Shown piece after piece: positions 1 to 12,586 of a stretch of DNA of 64,000 nt (position 1 is its first letter; each line of letters starts with the position of its first letter). The notes beneath the pieces are model-generated. The model ran no database searches. It saw only the letters and a list, made by a program, of their open reading frames with translations, and was not told the DNA's origin. The translations under genes and the position numbers were made by a program. The stretch comes from an uncultured Muribaculaceae bacterium (lineage in GTDB: Bacteria; Bacteroidota; Bacteroidia; Bacteroidales; Muribaculaceae), in the NCBI GenBank assembly GCA_947179295.1, contig CAMXAZ010000005.1:1-64000 (forward strand). Direction: 5' to 3'.

Positions 1-7
1 AATCAGA

Positions 8-835
8 TTACTTTTTTCTTCTTTCAATAATGTACTTCGAAGAATGTTTCTTCGGGGCACGAGTCTTGAGACCCTTAGCGTAGAGACCCTTGCGAGAACG
101 GGGATGACCACCTGAAGCGCGGCCTTCACCACCACCCATCGGGTGATCGACAGGGTTCATTACTACGCCGCGGTTGCGGGGACGACGACCGAGCCAGCGA
201 GAACGGCCGGCTTTGCCGGAGCGTTCGAGTGAGTGCTCGGAGTTGCCGACAACGCCTACAGTGGCGCGGCATGCGGCGAGGATCTTGCGGGTTTCACCCG
301 AAGGTAATTTAACGATGGCGTAGGTGCCTTCACGAGAGATCAGCTGGGCGAATGTGCCTGCCGAGCGGGCCATGAAAGCGCCCTGGCCAGGACGCAACTC
401 AATGTTGTGGATGAGCGTACCTACAGGAATGTTGGCCAGCGGGAGGCAGTTACCTACCTCAGGCTGGGCGTCAGCGCCTGAAAGGAGCACATCACCAACT
501 TTTAAGCCGTTGGGTGCAATGATATAGGCTTTAGCACCGTCTTTGTAGTAAAGGAGGGCGATGCGAGCCGAACGGTTAGGATCGTACTCGATGCTCTTTA
601 CTACAGCGGGAACACCGTCTTTGGTTCTCTTAAAGTCAATGATGCGGTATTTGCGCTTGTGGCCACCACCAAGGTAGCGGGTGGTGAGATGGCCTTCGGC
701 GTTACGGCCGCCGGAGGCTTTTTTACCGACTGTAAGAGATTTTTCCGGTGTAGTAGCAGTGATGGTACCTTTGAATACACCGATAACTTTGTGTCTCTGC
801 CCCGGTGTTGTGGGCTTGAATTTTCTTACTGCCAT
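8..835 (-). CDS. rplB: 50S ribosomal protein L2
   Basis: 275 aa [21 protein letters not shown]...; canonical L2 motifs ([17 protein letters not shown]); S10 operon context. Confidence 0.98.
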   Translation of the reverse strand: MAVRKFKPTTPGQRHKVIGVFKGTITATTPEKSLTVGKKASGGRNAEGHLTTRYLGGGHKRKYRIIDFKRTKDGVPAVVKSIEYDPNRSARIALLYYKDGAKAYIIAPNGLKVGDVLLSGADAQPEVGNCLPLANIPVGTLIHNIELRPGQGAFMARSAGTFAQLISREGTYAIVKLPSGETRKILAACRATVGVVGNSEHSLERSGKAGRSRWLGRRPRNRGVVMNPVDHPMGGGEGRASGGHPRSRKGLYAKGLKTRAPKKHSSKYIIERRKK

Positions 836-840
836 TTTAT

Positions 841-1131
841 TTAGATATTGCTATAGAAGTCAATATTCTGTCCTTCGGCAAGGGTTACAAGTGCTTTTTT
901 CCAAGCGGCGGTCTTGCCACGGAGCAGACCGCTCTTGGTCCAGCGAGACTTGTTCTTGCTGCGGACATTGATGGTGTTTACGCGGACTACTTTCACGCCG
1001 TAGAGATTCTCGACGAGCGACTTGATCTGATACTTGTTAGCCTCAGGAGAAACGGCGAAGGTGTAACGGTTCAGCTTCTCGATGAGATTGTTTGCCTTCT
1101 CTGTTACGATGGGTTTGATTGAAATTTCCAT
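841..1131 (-). CDS. rplW: 50S ribosomal protein L23
   Basis: 96 aa, L23-like sequence, in rplD-rplW-rplB order. Confidence 0.97.
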   Translation of the reverse strand: MEISIKPIVTEKANNLIEKLNRYTFAVSPEANKYQIKSLVENLYGVKVVRVNTINVRSKNKSRWTKSGLLRGKTAAWKKALVTLAEGQNIDFYSNI

Positions 1132-1156
1132 TGTCTATGTTTTCTCGTATGTGAGG

Positions 1157-1777
1157 TTAAAGTTTGTTAATGAAATCAAGGCTGCTCTCCGTGAGGATGA
1201 CAGCGTTAGAGTTCATGAGCGCGTAAGTGTTAAGCGCCGAAGCGTCGATGGTTTTGGCATCGGGCACATTTCGGGCAGACAAAGTTACGTTTTTATTCTG
1301 ACCCGGTAAAACGAGGAGCACCTTTTTGCCTTCAACTTTAAGATTTTTAGTAAAATTTACAAAATCTTTAGTTTTCGGAGCTTCGAAGTTGAAGTCTTCA
1401 ACGACGATGAGCTGTGAATCCTGTACTTTATAGGTCAACGCACTTTTGCGGGCGAGCGCTTTCACTTTCTTATTCAACTTGAAGCGGTAGTCACGGGGAC
1501 GGGGACCGAAAACGCGTCCGCCACCGACAAGTACCGGAGAGTTGATGTCACCGATACGGCTGCCGCCGCCGCCTTTCTGCTTGTGGAGCTTGCGGGTAGA
1601 ACCTGAAACTTCACTGCGTTCTTTGGACTTGTGAGTACCCTGACGCTGGTTGGCGAGATACTGCTTCACATCGAGATAAACGGCGTGCTCGTTTGCATCT
1701 ACTGCAAAAACTTCGTCGCTGAGCTGAGCTTTGCGACCGGTGTCTTCACCTTTGATATTGTAAATTGCGACTTCCAT
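1157..1777 (-). CDS. rplD: 50S ribosomal protein L4
   Basis: 206 aa, L4 motifs ([32 protein letters not shown]). Confidence 0.97.
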   Translation of the reverse strand: MEVAIYNIKGEDTGRKAQLSDEVFAVDANEHAVYLDVKQYLANQRQGTHKSKERSEVSGSTRKLHKQKGGGGSRIGDINSPVLVGGGRVFGPRPRDYRFKLNKKVKALARKSALTYKVQDSQLIVVEDFNFEAPKTKDFVNFTKNLKVEGKKVLLVLPGQNKNVTLSARNVPDAKTIDASALNTYALMNSNAVILTESSLDFINKL

Positions 1778-2394
1778 TATTTCTCAATTAAAACGATTGA
1801 ACCTTTACTTCCGGGGATTGAGCCCTTGATGAGGAGCAGATTGTGTTCTGCGATCACTTTGAGCACCTGGAGGTTTTGAATTGTCACTTTCTCGTTGCCC
1901 ATCTGGCCTGCCATACGCATTCCTTTGAACACTTTAGCGGGGTAAGAGCAGGCGCCGACCGAACCGGGAGCGCGAAGACGGTTGTGCTGACCATGAGTGC
2001 TCTGGCCTACGCCACCGAAACCGTGACGCTTTACCACACCCTGGAAGCCTTTACCCTTCGAGGTTCCCTGAATGTCAACGAAGTCATTCTCGTTGAAGAG
2101 ATCGACTGTGATGGTATCACCGAGTTTGTACTCGCCGTCAAATCCTTTGAACTCGGCCAAGTGGCGCTGGGGAGCTACTCCGGCTTTCTTGAAGTGACCG
2201 GCCATAGGGGCGGTGGTGTGCTTGTCTTTTTTCTCTACAAAGCCAAGCTGCACGGCCTCATAACCGTCTTTGTCAGCCGTCTTAATCTGAGTAACTACGC
2301 AGGGGCCTACTTCGATAACAGTGCACGGCACATTCTTGCCGTCGGCACTGAAAACGGATGTCATTCCGATTTTCTTTCCTAATAATCCTGGCAT
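1777..2394 (-). CDS. rplC: 50S ribosomal protein L3
   Basis: 205 aa [15 protein letters not shown]..., L3 motif [13 protein letters not shown]. Confidence 0.98.
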   Translation of the reverse strand: MPGLLGKKIGMTSVFSADGKNVPCTVIEVGPCVVTQIKTADKDGYEAVQLGFVEKKDKHTTAPMAGHFKKAGVAPQRHLAEFKGFDGEYKLGDTITVDLFNENDFVDIQGTSKGKGFQGVVKRHGFGGVGQSTHGQHNRLRAPGSVGACSYPAKVFKGMRMAGQMGNEKVTIQNLQVLKVIAEHNLLLIKGSIPGSKGSIVLIEK

Positions 2395-2476
2395 TTCTCT
2401 TTGATTTAAAAATGTGAACTGATTGTGGGAGTTGTTTGTGATTACTTGAATCCTTTGATGTCTGAGTGTTTAATAA

Positions 2477-2782
2477 TCAGACTTTGATTTCTACTTCTAC
2501 GCCTGAGGGGAGTTCGAGTTTCATCAGCGCGTCTACGGTCTTGCCGGTAGAGTTGTGGATGTCGATCAGACGCTTGTAGGACGAGAGCTGGAACTGCTCA
2601 CGCGATTTCTTGTTGACGAAGGTCGAACGATTGACGGTGAAAACGCGACGGTGGGTGGGCAGGGGAATAGGTCCGCTGATCACAGCACCTGTTGCTTTTA
2701 CGGTCTTCACAATCTTCTCAGCCGACTTGTCAACCAAGTTGTAGTCGTAGGATTTAAGTTTGATTCTGATTGTTTGGTCCAT
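2477..2782 (-). CDS. rpsJ: 30S ribosomal protein S10
   Basis: 101 aa, S10 motifs ([38 protein letters not shown]). Confidence 0.98.
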   Translation of the reverse strand: MDQTIRIKLKSYDYNLVDKSAEKIVKTVKATGAVISGPIPLPTHRRVFTVNRSTFVNKKSREQFQLSSYKRLIDIHNSTGKTVDALMKLELPSGVEVEIKV

Positions 2783-2808
2783 ATCTTTGTTGAATGAAAG
2801 TGTTTGTC

Positions 2809-4935
2809 TTACTTGATGAGGTCAACACGGCCCTGGCATTCGGTGAGCACGTTCTTGGCGATCGAGTTGCTTACCTCTGCATAGTGGCTGAATGTCATGG
2901 TCGAAGTTGCACGGCCTGAAGTGATTGTACGGAGGGCTGTCACATAACCGAACATTTCGGCAAGAGGAGCCTTGGCCTTCACGATGCGTGCGCCTGAACG
3001 GCTGGTTTCCATACCTTCAACCTGACCGCGACGCTTGTTGAGGTCACCAATAACGTCACCCATGCTTTCTTCGGGTGTTACTACCTCTACCTTGAAGATC
3101 GGTTCGAGAAGCACGGGACCAGCCTTTTCAGATGCTTTCTTGAATGCCTGGATGGCGCAAAGTTCGAATGAAAGCTGGTCGGAGTCAACCGGGTGGAAAG
3201 AACCGTCGATGACTGTCACCTTGAGCTGATCCACGGGGAAGCCTGCGAGCACACCGTTCTTCATGGCTGCGGTGAAACCTTTCTGGATAGAGGGGATGAA
3301 TTCCTTGGGAATGTTACCACCCTTGACCTCATCGACAAACTGGAGGTTTCCTTCGAAGCCTTCGTCAACGGGTTCTACACGCACGATGATGTCGGCGAAC
3401 TTACCGCGACCACCGGTCTGCTTCTTGAACACTTCGCGGAGTTCTACCGGCTTGGTGATAGCTTCCTTGTAAGTAACCTGCGGACGACCCTGGTTACATT
3501 CAACCTTGAATTCACGACGGAGACGGTCGATGATGATATCGAGGTGAAGCTCACCCATACCTGAGATGACGGTCTGACCGGTTTCTTCGTTGGTTTCAAC
3601 GCGGAAGGTCGGGTCTTCTTCAGCAAGCTTCTGCAGACCGACGCCGAGCTTGTCGAGGTCTTTCTGAGTCTTGGGCTCAACTGCGATACCGATAACGGGA
3701 TCGGGGAATTCCATAGCCTCAAGTACGATAGGATGATTTTCGTCGCAGAGGGTGTCACCGGTGCGGATATCCTTGAAACCTACGCCAGCGCCGATATCGC
3801 CGCAGTCGATAGATTCTTTTGCATTCTGCTTGTTGGAGTGCATCTGGAACAGACGGCTGACACGTTCTTTTTTGCCTGAGCGGCTGTTGAGCACGTAGCT
3901 GCCGGCTACAACATCGCCGGAGTAGACACGGAAGAAGGTCAGACGACCTACATAGGGGTCAGTGGCGATCTTGAATGCGAGGGCACACATGGGAGCGTCA
4001 GATGACGGCTCGCGGGTCTCAACCTTTTCGGAATCTTCAGGATTTGTTCCTTCAACAGCACCTGAGTCAACGGGGCTGGGGAGATATGCGCAGACAGAGT
4101 CAAGGAGACACTGTACACCTTTGTTCTTGAATGAAGAACCGCAGATCATGGGAACGACTTCCATCTTGAGGGTTGCGTTGCGGAGTGCACGACGGATTTC
4201 TTCTTCAGTGATGGTAGAAGGATCGTCGAAGTACTTCTCCATAAGAGCGTCGTCGAATTCGGCGATCTTTTCGAGCATCTTGTCGCGCCATTCTTCAGCT
4301 TCTTCAGCGAGGCCGGCGGGGATTTCCTCTACGGTATAGTCGGCACCCATTGATTCGTCGTGCCAGAAGATAGCCTTCATCTGGATGAGGTCAACCACAC
4401 CCTTGAAAGTTTCTTCAGCGCCGATAGGTATCTGGATGGGGCAGGGATTTGCACCGAGAACGTCTTTGAGCTGACGGACAACTTCAAAGAAGTTCGCACC
4501 CGAACGGTCCATCTTGTTCACGTAACCGATACGGGGTACATTGTATTTGTCAGCCTGACGCCATACGGTTTCAGACTGGGGTTCAACACCACCTACAGCG
4601 CAGAAAGTAGCTACCGCACCGTCAAGCACGCGGAGTGAACGTTCAACCTCAACGGTGAAGTCAACGTGTCCCGGAGTGTCAATAAGGTTGATCTTAAACT
4701 GATCGCCGGCATACTTCCAGAAAGTGGTTGTAGCGGCAGAAGTGATTGTGATACCACGTTCCTGTTCCTGTTCCATCCAGTCCATAGTGGCGGCGCCATC
4801 GTGAACCTCGCCGATCTTGTGGGTAAGACCGGTGTAGAAAAGGATACGCTCGGAAGTAGTGGTCTTACCGGCATCGATGTGAGCCATGATACCGATATTA
4901 CGCGTATATTTTAAATGTGCGTCTGATTTAGCCAT
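2809..4935 (-). CDS. fusA: Elongation factor G
   Basis: 708 aa, GTPase motifs [22 protein letters not shown] domains. Confidence 0.98.
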   Translation of the reverse strand: MAKSDAHLKYTRNIGIMAHIDAGKTTTSERILFYTGLTHKIGEVHDGAATMDWMEQEQERGITITSAATTTFWKYAGDQFKINLIDTPGHVDFTVEVERSLRVLDGAVATFCAVGGVEPQSETVWRQADKYNVPRIGYVNKMDRSGANFFEVVRQLKDVLGANPCPIQIPIGAEETFKGVVDLIQMKAIFWHDESMGADYTVEEIPAGLAEEAEEWRDKMLEKIAEFDDALMEKYFDDPSTITEEEIRRALRNATLKMEVVPMICGSSFKNKGVQCLLDSVCAYLPSPVDSGAVEGTNPEDSEKVETREPSSDAPMCALAFKIATDPYVGRLTFFRVYSGDVVAGSYVLNSRSGKKERVSRLFQMHSNKQNAKESIDCGDIGAGVGFKDIRTGDTLCDENHPIVLEAMEFPDPVIGIAVEPKTQKDLDKLGVGLQKLAEEDPTFRVETNEETGQTVISGMGELHLDIIIDRLRREFKVECNQGRPQVTYKEAITKPVELREVFKKQTGGRGKFADIIVRVEPVDEGFEGNLQFVDEVKGGNIPKEFIPSIQKGFTAAMKNGVLAGFPVDQLKVTVIDGSFHPVDSDQLSFELCAIQAFKKASEKAGPVLLEPIFKVEVVTPEESMGDVIGDLNKRRGQVEGMETSRSGARIVKAKAPLAEMFGYVTALRTITSGRATSTMTFSHYAEVSNSIAKNVLTECQGRVDLIK

Positions 4936-4976
4936 TTTGATTTGTGTGAATCTAAATGAATGAAATTAATATAGGC

Positions 4977-5453
4977 TTAGAAACGGAAGTGAGCGAATGC
5001 GCGGTTAGCCTCGGCCATCTTGTGCATATCTTCCTTGCGCTTGTAAGCACCGCCCTGGTCATTGAATGCATCTACGATCTCGGCAGCGAGCTTCTCAGCC
5101 ATAGTCTTGCCGCCGCGCTTGCGGGCGTAGAGGATCAGGTTTTTCATCGAGATAGATTCCTTGCGGTCGGGACGGATTTCAGTAGGAACCTGGAATGTCG
5201 CACCACCGACACGACGTGACTTAACCTCTACCTGGGGAGTCACATTTTCAAGAGCTTTTTTCCAAATCTCAAGAGCGGTTTTCTCTTCGTTGGGAAGTTT
5301 GTTCTTCACGAGATCGAGAGCGGAGTAGAAGATAGTATAAGAAGTATTCTTCTTTCCGTCATACATCAGGTGGTTGACGAACTTCGACACTCTCACATCA
5401 TTAAACACGGGATCGGGAAGAATCACCCGCTTCTTAGGTTTTGCTTTTCTCAT
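4977..5453 (-). CDS. rpsG: 30S ribosomal protein S7
   Basis: 158 aa S7-like, upstream of fusA in str operon order. Confidence 0.98.
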   Translation of the reverse strand: MRKAKPKKRVILPDPVFNDVRVSKFVNHLMYDGKKNTSYTIFYSALDLVKNKLPNEEKTALEIWKKALENVTPQVEVKSRRVGGATFQVPTEIRPDRKESISMKNLILYARKRGGKTMAEKLAAEIVDAFNDQGGAYKRKEDMHKMAEANRAFAHFRF

Positions 5454-5633
5454 TTTTTGAGGAAATGTTTTGTTTTTGGTTGCTTGGTTGCTGCATCTTT
5501 AATCTTCAACGGCCACCCCTCCGGGCGCCATTTACTCAACCTGTGATTTAGCCTTCCAGTCAAATCAAAAACGAGGGTTTAACGACTCTGTTTTTAATTT
5601 AATTTTTTGTCTTCAGAAAAGGGCTTGCGTTAA

Positions 5634-6017
5634 TTACTTCTTTGCAGCCTTGGGACGCTTGGCACCATACTTGCTGCGACGCTGAGTACGGTCTTTAACG
5701 CCGCTGGTATCGAGCGTACCGCGAACGATGTGATAACGCACACCGGGAAGGTCTTTCACACGACCACCGCGGACAAGCACGATTGAGTGTTCCTGAAGAT
5801 TGTGGCCTTCACCGGGGATGTAGCTGTTAACTTCCTTACCGTTGGTCAGGCGCACACGAGCCACCTTACGCATAGCCGAGTTAGGCTTTTTGGGAGTGGT
5901 GGTGTACACACGCACACACACGCCACGACGCTGGGGGCATGAATCAAGTGCGGGTGACTTGCTCTTATCTTCAAGAGCCACGCGACCTTTTCTTACTAAT
6001 TGCTGAATAGTAGGCAT
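5634..6017 (-). CDS. rpsL: 30S ribosomal protein S12
   Basis: [12 protein letters not shown]...[17 protein letters not shown]; the ORF track start (6182) is over-extended, real start at MPTIQQ (6017). Confidence 0.97.
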   Translation of the reverse strand: MPTIQQLVRKGRVALEDKSKSPALDSCPQRRGVCVRVYTTTPKKPNSAMRKVARVRLTNGKEVNSYIPGEGHNLQEHSIVLVRGGRVKDLPGVRYHIVRGTLDTSGVKDRTQRRSKYGAKRPKAAKK

Positions 6018-6542
6018 CTTGCTTTCTTTTGATTTATTTAATAATGAATAGTAGTATATTTGACTGTTTATTACACACTCTTCGCCATCAACTCCGCTAA
6101 TTACCAGATAGTTAACGTAGCTGTGACGACAAGTCGCTCCTAAAAGCGATGCAAAATTACAACTTATTTTCCTAACTACCAAACATTTCCAAAATAATTT
6201 TTAGCCCGTTGGATTTACGCGGATTTTTCATCTGATTTATGCTAAAAATCCGCAGCATTTTCGCAGAGTGATGTTCCCGCCGGCCTTCCGCAACTCCGGG
6301 CGAGCACACTGCCATCCCCCTACTGCAAGCTCATCTCAGGCACACATGACGGAATTTTTCATATTACGCACGCAGACAAACACAAACCATATGCCGACCT
6401 CATGCAACCGCCGGCCTGATTTCATTTTTTCGCTCCTTTATTGTGTTTTTTCCTATATAACCATTAATTTTGCACCTTAAATAAAAAAACACGGCCGTTA
6501 CCACGGCCTAAAACGTTAAAAAGCCAAGTTCCTATAAATTCA

Positions 6543-8588
6543 ATGGAAAAAAAATTCAAGCGAACCCTCATCACCACAGCCCTACCCTATGCCAACGGGC
6601 CTGTGCATATCGGACATCTTGCCGGCGTATATGTCCCGGCTGATATTTATGCTCGCTATCTGCGTATGCGCGGCCAGGACGTAGTCATGGTCGGCGGCAG
6701 CGATGAACATGGTGTGCCCATCACACTCCGGGCCAGAAAAGAAGGCATCACCCCGCAGCAGGTCGTAGACCGCTACCACAACATCATCAAAGATTCGCTT
6801 GAAGAACTCGGAGTAAGCTTCAACATCTATTCAAGAACCACTTCCGAACTCCACCACAAGACTGCGTCAGAATTTTTCCGCCACCTTTATGACAAGGGAG
6901 AATTCACAGTGCAGACCGCACAGCAGCCTTATGATGAAAAAACCGGCGAATTCCTCGCTGACCGCTATGTGGTAGGCACCTGCCCGCGCTGCCACAACGA
7001 GAACGCCTACGGTGACCAGTGCGAAGCCTGCGGATCATCGCTCAACGTCACTGACCTGATCAATCCCCGCTCGGCCCTCACAGGCGAACCGGTGAAAATG
7101 CGCGAGACCACCCACTGGTACCTCCCCCTTGACAAGTGGGAACCCAAACTGCGCGAGTGGATACTTGAAGGCCACAAGGAATGGAAAACCAATGTCTACG
7201 GACAGTGCAAATCATGGCTTGACGCCGGACTCCAGCCCCGTGCCGTCAGCCGTGACCTCAACTGGGGTGTGCCCGTTCCGGTTGAAGGAGCAGAAGGCAA
7301 AGTGCTCTACGTATGGTTCGACGCCCCGATCGGCTATATCTCCAATACCAAGGAACTTCTCCCTGACACCTGGGAAAAATACTGGAAAGATCCCGAAAGC
7401 CGCATCATCAACTTCATCGGCAAAGACAACATCGTCTTCCACTGCATCGTTTTCCCCTCGATGCTGATGGCCTACGGCGATAACTTCCAGCTGCCCGACA
7501 ACGTCCCGGCCAACGAATTCCTCAACCTCGAAGGCGACAAGATCTCCACGTCACGCAACTGGGCCGTGTGGCTTCACGAATATCTCAAAGACTTCCCCGG
7601 CAAGCAAGACGTGCTCCGCTATGTCCTCACCGCCAACGCCCCTGAGACCAAAGACAACGACTTCACATGGGCTGACTTCCAGGCCCGCAACAACAACGAA
7701 CTCGTGGCCATCCTCGGCAACTTCGTGAACCGCGCAATGGTCCTGACCCACAAATATTTCAACGGAGAAGTTCCGACCGCAGGAATGCTGACTGAAACCG
7801 ACACGCTCCTCGCCACAGAACTCGGCACCGCCACAGAGGCCCTGACCGCCGCCCTTGAGACATTCCACTTCCGCGAAGCCCTCAAGCAGGCCATGGAAAT
7901 AGCCCGTCTCGGCAACCGCTATCTGCAGGAAACAGAACCTTGGAAACTTGCCAAGACCGACATGGAGCGCGTGAAGACCATTCTCAACATAGCTCTCCAG
8001 CTCTGCGCCAACATCGCTGTGGCATTCGAGCCTTTCACACCCTTCATGTCTGAAAAGCTCGCCAAGATGCTCGGTCTCAGCGGAAAACTCACATGGGATA
8101 TGCTCGGAAAGCTTGACATCATTTCCGCCGGCACCGTCCTCGCCACTCCCGAACTGCTTTTCGACAAAATCGAAGACAGCCAGATCGAAGCCCAGCTCAA
8201 ACGCCTCGCCGACACAAAGAAAGCCAACGAGGCGGCCGCCTGGAAAGCCGAGCCTCAGGCCAAAGATGTGGAATTCGACACCTTCGCAGCCTGCGACCTC
8301 CGTGTGGGCACCGTGCTTGAATGCGTGAAAGTCCCCAAAGCCGACAAACTTCTGCGCTTCCTCATCGACGATGGTCTGGAAAAACGCACCATCGTTTCCG
8401 GCATCGCAAAATATTACAAGCCCGAAGAGCTCGTAGGCAAGCAGGTCTGCTTCATAGCCAACCTCCCTCCGCGCAAGCTCAAGGGAATTGTATCCGAAGG
8501 CATGATTCTTTCAGCCGAGAATTCCGACGGCTCCATCGTGCTCCTCAGCCCCTCGGCCGCAGTAGCTCCCGGCGCCAAGATCGGCTAA
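6543..8588 (+). CDS. metG: Methionine--tRNA ligase with C-terminal Trbp111-like tRNA-binding domain
   Basis: 681 aa; [16 protein letters not shown] class I motif, C-terminal [27 protein letters not shown] domain. Confidence 0.97.
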   Translation: MEKKFKRTLITTALPYANGPVHIGHLAGVYVPADIYARYLRMRGQDVVMVGGSDEHGVPITLRARKEGITPQQVVDRYHNIIKDSLEELGVSFNIYSRTTSELHHKTASEFFRHLYDKGEFTVQTAQQPYDEKTGEFLADRYVVGTCPRCHNENAYGDQCEACGSSLNVTDLINPRSALTGEPVKMRETTHWYLPLDKWEPKLREWILEGHKEWKTNVYGQCKSWLDAGLQPRAVSRDLNWGVPVPVEGAEGKVLYVWFDAPIGYISNTKELLPDTWEKYWKDPESRIINFIGKDNIVFHCIVFPSMLMAYGDNFQLPDNVPANEFLNLEGDKISTSRNWAVWLHEYLKDFPGKQDVLRYVLTANAPETKDNDFTWADFQARNNNELVAILGNFVNRAMVLTHKYFNGEVPTAGMLTETDTLLATELGTATEALTAALETFHFREALKQAMEIARLGNRYLQETEPWKLAKTDMERVKTILNIALQLCANIAVAFEPFTPFMSEKLAKMLGLSGKLTWDMLGKLDIISAGTVLATPELLFDKIEDSQIEAQLKRLADTKKANEAAAWKAEPQAKDVEFDTFAACDLRVGTVLECVKVPKADKLLRFLIDDGLEKRTIVSGIAKYYKPEELVGKQVCFIANLPPRKLKGIVSEGMILSAENSDGSIVLLSPSAAVAPGAKIG

Positions 8589-8613
8589 AGCCGTCCGGCA
8601 CCACAACGATATG

Positions 8614-8652
8614 AAATCCGAGAGGGTTGGGCTTCCCTCCCCTCCCGGATTT
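8614..8652 (+). terminator. Putative intrinsic terminator after metG
   Basis: AAATCCGAGAGGG...CCCTCCCGGATTT stem with one mismatch, followed by TT. Confidence 0.6.
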
Positions 8653-8708
8653 TTGTCAATCCTACCAAAGCATTCTTTATCAACAGGTCGTTTAAAAACA
8701 ACAGTTAA

Positions 8709-9746
8709 ATGACAGCCAGAAGAAAACCTCGACTCCTGATCATATACACAGGCGGAACGATCGGCATGATCGAAAATCCTGAGACCCACGCTTTGCAGCC
8801 TTTTGATTTCTCGCACCTCATCGACAATGTGCCCAAAATCAAGATGCTCGACTATCATATCGACAACATACAGTTCACCCCGATAGACTCAAGCGACATG
8901 AATCCTTCAGGATGGGCAGAGATATCAAATGCCATAGCCTCGCATTATGACGAATATGACGGCTTCGTAGTTCTCCACGGCACCGACACAATGGCCTACA
9001 CGGCCTCAGCTCTTTCATTCATGCTCGGCAATCTCCACAAACCGGTCATTATCACCGGCTCGCAGCTCCCTATCGGAGAAGTGCGCACCGACGGAGAAGA
9101 AAACCTCATAACCGCCCTGCAGATTGCAGCAGCCACCACTTTTGACGGATCTTCGATGGTCCAGGAAGTAGCCATCCTGTTCGAAAACTATCTCTGGCGC
9201 GGCAACCGGTCTACCAAAATGAGTGCCGACAACTTCAACGCCTTCAAGAGCAACAACTATCCGCAGCTGGCAAAAATAGGCCTCGGAATACACTTTTCAG
9301 AAGAGGCTCTGTGGCGCCCCAAAACCAAGACTCCTCTGCAGCTCAACACCCGCATGGACTCCAACGTGATGTTCATCGAGCTCTACCCCGGCATGACACA
9401 GCAGACCCTCCGCTATCTGCTGAACGCTCCCGGAGTAAAGGGCATTGTACTGCGCACATACGGAGCAGGCAACGCTCCGACAGCCGGATGGTTTATCGAG
9501 GAAATAGCCCAGGCAGTGCAACGGGGAGTAGTGATTGTCAATGTCACCCAGTGCGTGAACGGAGGTGTGCACCACAGACGCTACGTGGCAGGCGACAAGC
9601 TGGCCAACGCAGGTGTGATTTCCGGCCATGACATGACCTCCGAAGCAGCAATAACCAAACTGATGTATCTGTTCGGCCTCGGACTGACTCCTTCAGCCGT
9701 GGCTACACGCCTGAACACTGATATCTGCGGCGAAGTCACCCTGTAG
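8709..9746 (+). CDS. ansA: Type I (cytoplasmic) L-asparaginase
   Basis: 345 aa; LLIIYTGGTIGM and VVLHGTDTMAYTASALSFM active-site motifs. Confidence 0.93.
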   Translation: MTARRKPRLLIIYTGGTIGMIENPETHALQPFDFSHLIDNVPKIKMLDYHIDNIQFTPIDSSDMNPSGWAEISNAIASHYDEYDGFVVLHGTDTMAYTASALSFMLGNLHKPVIITGSQLPIGEVRTDGEENLITALQIAAATTFDGSSMVQEVAILFENYLWRGNRSTKMSADNFNAFKSNNYPQLAKIGLGIHFSEEALWRPKTKTPLQLNTRMDSNVMFIELYPGMTQQTLRYLLNAPGVKGIVLRTYGAGNAPTAGWFIEEIAQAVQRGVVIVNVTQCVNGGVHHRRYVAGDKLANAGVISGHDMTSEAAITKLMYLFGLGLTPSAVATRLNTDICGEVTL

Positions 9747-9763
9747 GTCGCGCCGCAAAACCG

Positions 9764-10885
9764 TCAGTCATATCCGTTTTCAAAGTCAAACTCCAGCTGT
9801 CGCGGATCATAGACCGTCCGCGACGAACTCCCATGTTCCGGCATCGAGACAGAAAGGCCCACAAGCCTCACCTGCCGTCCGACCACCGGAGCCAGAGCCA
9901 GCAGACGCACAGCCGCCTGAACGATGACATCTTTGTTCTGATAGGCGTGCGGAGCCGTATGGCTGCGTGAGCACTGACTGAAATCGCTGAATTTCAATTT
10001 AAGCGTCAGCGTACAGCCGCGGAACACACTGCGTCCTATCCTCCAGACGAGTTCTTCTGCCAGATCAGCGATCACCTGCTCAATCTCTCCTACAGTCACA
10101 AGGTCTTCCTGAAGAGTGATCTCGCAGCCTACCGATTTGCGCGTCCACAGCGGTTCCACGGGCCTGTTGTCGATCCCGCGGGCAAACTGATAGAATATCC
10201 TCCCTGACTTTCCGAACTCATGGCTCAGCAGCTCGGCCGAACAGGCTGCAAGCTGTTCACCGTTCCAGATACCAAGAGCATGCATCCTTGCGGCCGTGAC
10301 GGGTCCCACACCCCAGAAATCCTCCACCGGAATCCTGCGTATAAAATCAAGAGCCTGCGAGGGATGAATGGTACACAGGCCGTCAGGCTTCCGATAGTCA
10401 GAAGCTATCTTAGCCAAAAACTTATTATAAGAGACTCCGGCGGAAGCCGTCAGCCCAAGACGCTCACGGATCTTGCTCTTGATCTCTCTGGCGATATTGA
10501 CAGCCATCGGTTCGCCAGCTTTATTGACAGTCACGTCAAGAAAAGCCTCGTCAAGAGAGATCGGCTCGACGATATCGGTATATTCATGAAAAATCTCGTG
10601 CATGGCTGCCGACACCTTTTTATATACATCGAACCTCGGCTTCACAAAAACGAGCCCCGGACAGATTTTCGCGGCCCTCATCGACGGCATGGCCGATCTT
10701 ACGCCGAATCGCCTCGCCTCATAGCTCGCAGCCGCTACCACTCCGCGCCCCTCGGCATGGCCGACAGCGATAGGCACTCCCCTCAGTTCAGGATTGTCAC
10801 GCTGCTCTACAGACGCATAGAAAGCATCCATGTCAATATGGATGATCTTACGGATTTCGCCCAGTTCAGAGACGCCCCTGGTCAT
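9764..10885 (-). CDS. dinB: DNA polymerase IV (Y-family)
   Basis: IIHIDMDAFYASVEQRDNPELRGVPIAVG, SLDEAFLDVT; start may be internal since the ORF overlaps the radC 3' end by 20 nt. Confidence 0.95.
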   Translation of the reverse strand: MTRGVSELGEIRKIIHIDMDAFYASVEQRDNPELRGVPIAVGHAEGRGVVAAASYEARRFGVRSAMPSMRAAKICPGLVFVKPRFDVYKKVSAAMHEIFHEYTDIVEPISLDEAFLDVTVNKAGEPMAVNIAREIKSKIRERLGLTASAGVSYNKFLAKIASDYRKPDGLCTIHPSQALDFIRRIPVEDFWGVGPVTAARMHALGIWNGEQLAACSAELLSHEFGKSGRIFYQFARGIDNRPVEPLWTRKSVGCEITLQEDLVTVGEIEQVIADLAEELVWRIGRSVFRGCTLTLKLKFSDFSQCSRSHTAPHAYQNKDVIVQAAVRLLALAPVVGRQVRLVGLSVSMPEHGSSSRTVYDPRQLEFDFENGYD

Positions 10886-11576
10886 TGTAGGAATAAAATT
10901 CGTTTCGCGCTATGATAACATGGTCAAGCACTTTGATGCCGAGATAATCGGCACCGGTCTTGATTCTGCGGGTCAGACTGTCATCCTCGCCGCTCGGAAG
11001 CGGATTTCCCGAAGGGTGATTATGGACCAGTATTATCCCTTCGGCAAGACAGTCGAGCGCACGTTTGAGAAGCAGTTTCACATCAACCACCGTGGCAGCC
11101 GTTCCGCCCTGCGATATGCAGCGCTTGAACTTCACGCGGTTACTCCTTGAGAGCATCATCACCCAGAATTCCTCATAGTCGAGATGAGCCATGAGCGGCT
11201 GCATTATATCCTTGACATCCTCGCTTGACCTGATCAGCGGCTCTGCGGCACCGGCCATCTGCTCGCGGTTACGGCGGCCGAGTTCAAAAGCCGCGGCAAG
11301 GCATACGGCTTTGGCCGGACCAACACCTTTGTATTTCGACATCATCTCCTGCATACTCATGCGGGCAAGGTTGTCGACCCGCTGGTCACAGTCATGCAGA
11401 ATGCCACGCGCCATATCTACTACCGACATGCCCGGTAGTCCGCCGCCAAAGATCAACGCCACAAGCTCGGCATCGCTCAGCGAGCGTATGCCGTTGGCAA
11501 GCGCTTTCTCACGCGGCTTGTCGTCGTCATTCAGATCATGAATTCGGGTCGGAACAAAAGGTGTCTGGTCATTCAT
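10866..11576 (-). CDS. radC: RadC family JAB-domain DNA repair protein
   Basis: IILVHNHPSGNPLPSGEDDSLT (JAMM/HxHx7S) motif. Confidence 0.95.
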   Translation of the reverse strand: MNDQTPFVPTRIHDLNDDDKPREKALANGIRSLSDAELVALIFGGGLPGMSVVDMARGILHDCDQRVDNLARMSMQEMMSKYKGVGPAKAVCLAAAFELGRRNREQMAGAAEPLIRSSEDVKDIMQPLMAHLDYEEFWVMMLSRSNRVKFKRCISQGGTAATVVDVKLLLKRALDCLAEGIILVHNHPSGNPLPSGEDDSLTRRIKTGADYLGIKVLDHVIIARNEFYSYNDQGRL

Positions 11577-11581
11577 AGCTT

Positions 11582-12586
11582 CTACTTTCCTTTTCTCATT
11601 AAAATCTCTTCCTCTACATCACGTCCGCGCCCAAGCACTATCTTGAGGAAATATGCCTTAAGAAAACCGCAGCCGTAGCCGCAGATCTGGATGACACTCG
11701 CAGGCAGAGCCTTGACGGCGATCACAAGCGAGCGGGTGGTCACAAGCGCACTGACAAATATGGCAAGAAGATACAGCCCCAGCGGCAGCAGGAACCACGG
11801 AGACACAGCCGCTGACAGCACCACAAGCACCAGCCCGATGATCACAGCCAAGGCAGGAAGAGCATGAACCACCTTCAGCGACCCCGGATAGAGCAGCTTG
11901 AGGGTGATGCGCGACATGCCGAACACATAGACCTGACGAAGGAATTTTCTGAAATCGACACGCCTTTTGTGGTAGACATATGCCGGACGGATCAGGGCTA
12001 TCGAAAAGCCGGCATTACGGATTCGCGTCGACATGTCTATGTCCTCTGAAAACATTTCACGGAAACCCCCTACCCTTTCATAGACTCTGCGCGAAAAGCC
12101 CATGTTGAATGTGCGCGGCACAAACTTTTCAAGGCTCATCTTCCCGCCACGGATTCCGCCGGTGGTCAGAAATGAGGTCATGGCGAAATTGATGGCCTTC
12201 TGAGTCGAGGAGAATGACGAATGAGCCGAGTCCGGACCGCCGAAACAGTCTACGGGCTTTGCATCCAGCTCGCGGCTAAGAACAGCGAAGTAATCCTCCG
12301 GGATCACACAGTCGCTGTCAAAGAAAATGAAATAATCGCCTGCGGCCCGCTCCATTCCATAGTTGCGGGCAATCGAGCGGCCCTCATTCTCCTTGTAGAA
12401 ATATCTGACACGCAGATTTTCCACGCTTTCAGCTTCGGCCTGGCATCTGTCTGTCGATCCGTCCTCCACTATCACCACCTCGAAATTCTTCAAGGTCTGA
12501 CGGCTGAGACTTTCCAGCAGATCACGGACCTCATCAATACGGTTATAGACCGGTACTATTACCGAGAAACGCACCTTTTCATCCAT
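11582..12586 (-). CDS. Glycosyltransferase family 2
   Basis: FSVIVPVYNRIDEVRDLLESLSRQTLKNFEVVIVEDGSTD; FFDSDCVIPEDY; C-terminal TM segments. Confidence 0.92.
   Translation of the reverse strand: MDEKVRFSVIVPVYNRIDEVRDLLESLSRQTLKNFEVVIVEDGSTDRCQAEAESVENLRVRYFYKENEGRSIARNYGMERAAGDYFIFFDSDCVIPEDYFAVLSRELDAKPVDCFGGPDSAHSSFSSTQKAINFAMTSFLTTGGIRGGKMSLEKFVPRTFNMGFSRRVYERVGGFREMFSEDIDMSTRIRNAGFSIALIRPAYVYHKRRVDFRKFLRQVYVFGMSRITLKLLYPGSLKVVHALPALAVIIGLVLVVLSAAVSPWFLLPLGLYLLAIFVSALVTTRSLVIAVKALPASVIQICGYGCGFLKAYFLKIVLGRGRDVEEEILMRKGK

Noticed and set aside
5634-6182. N-terminal extension of rpsL in the ORF track
   Set aside because: S12 starts at MPTIQQL (6017); the extra N-terminus is upstream noncoding sequence.
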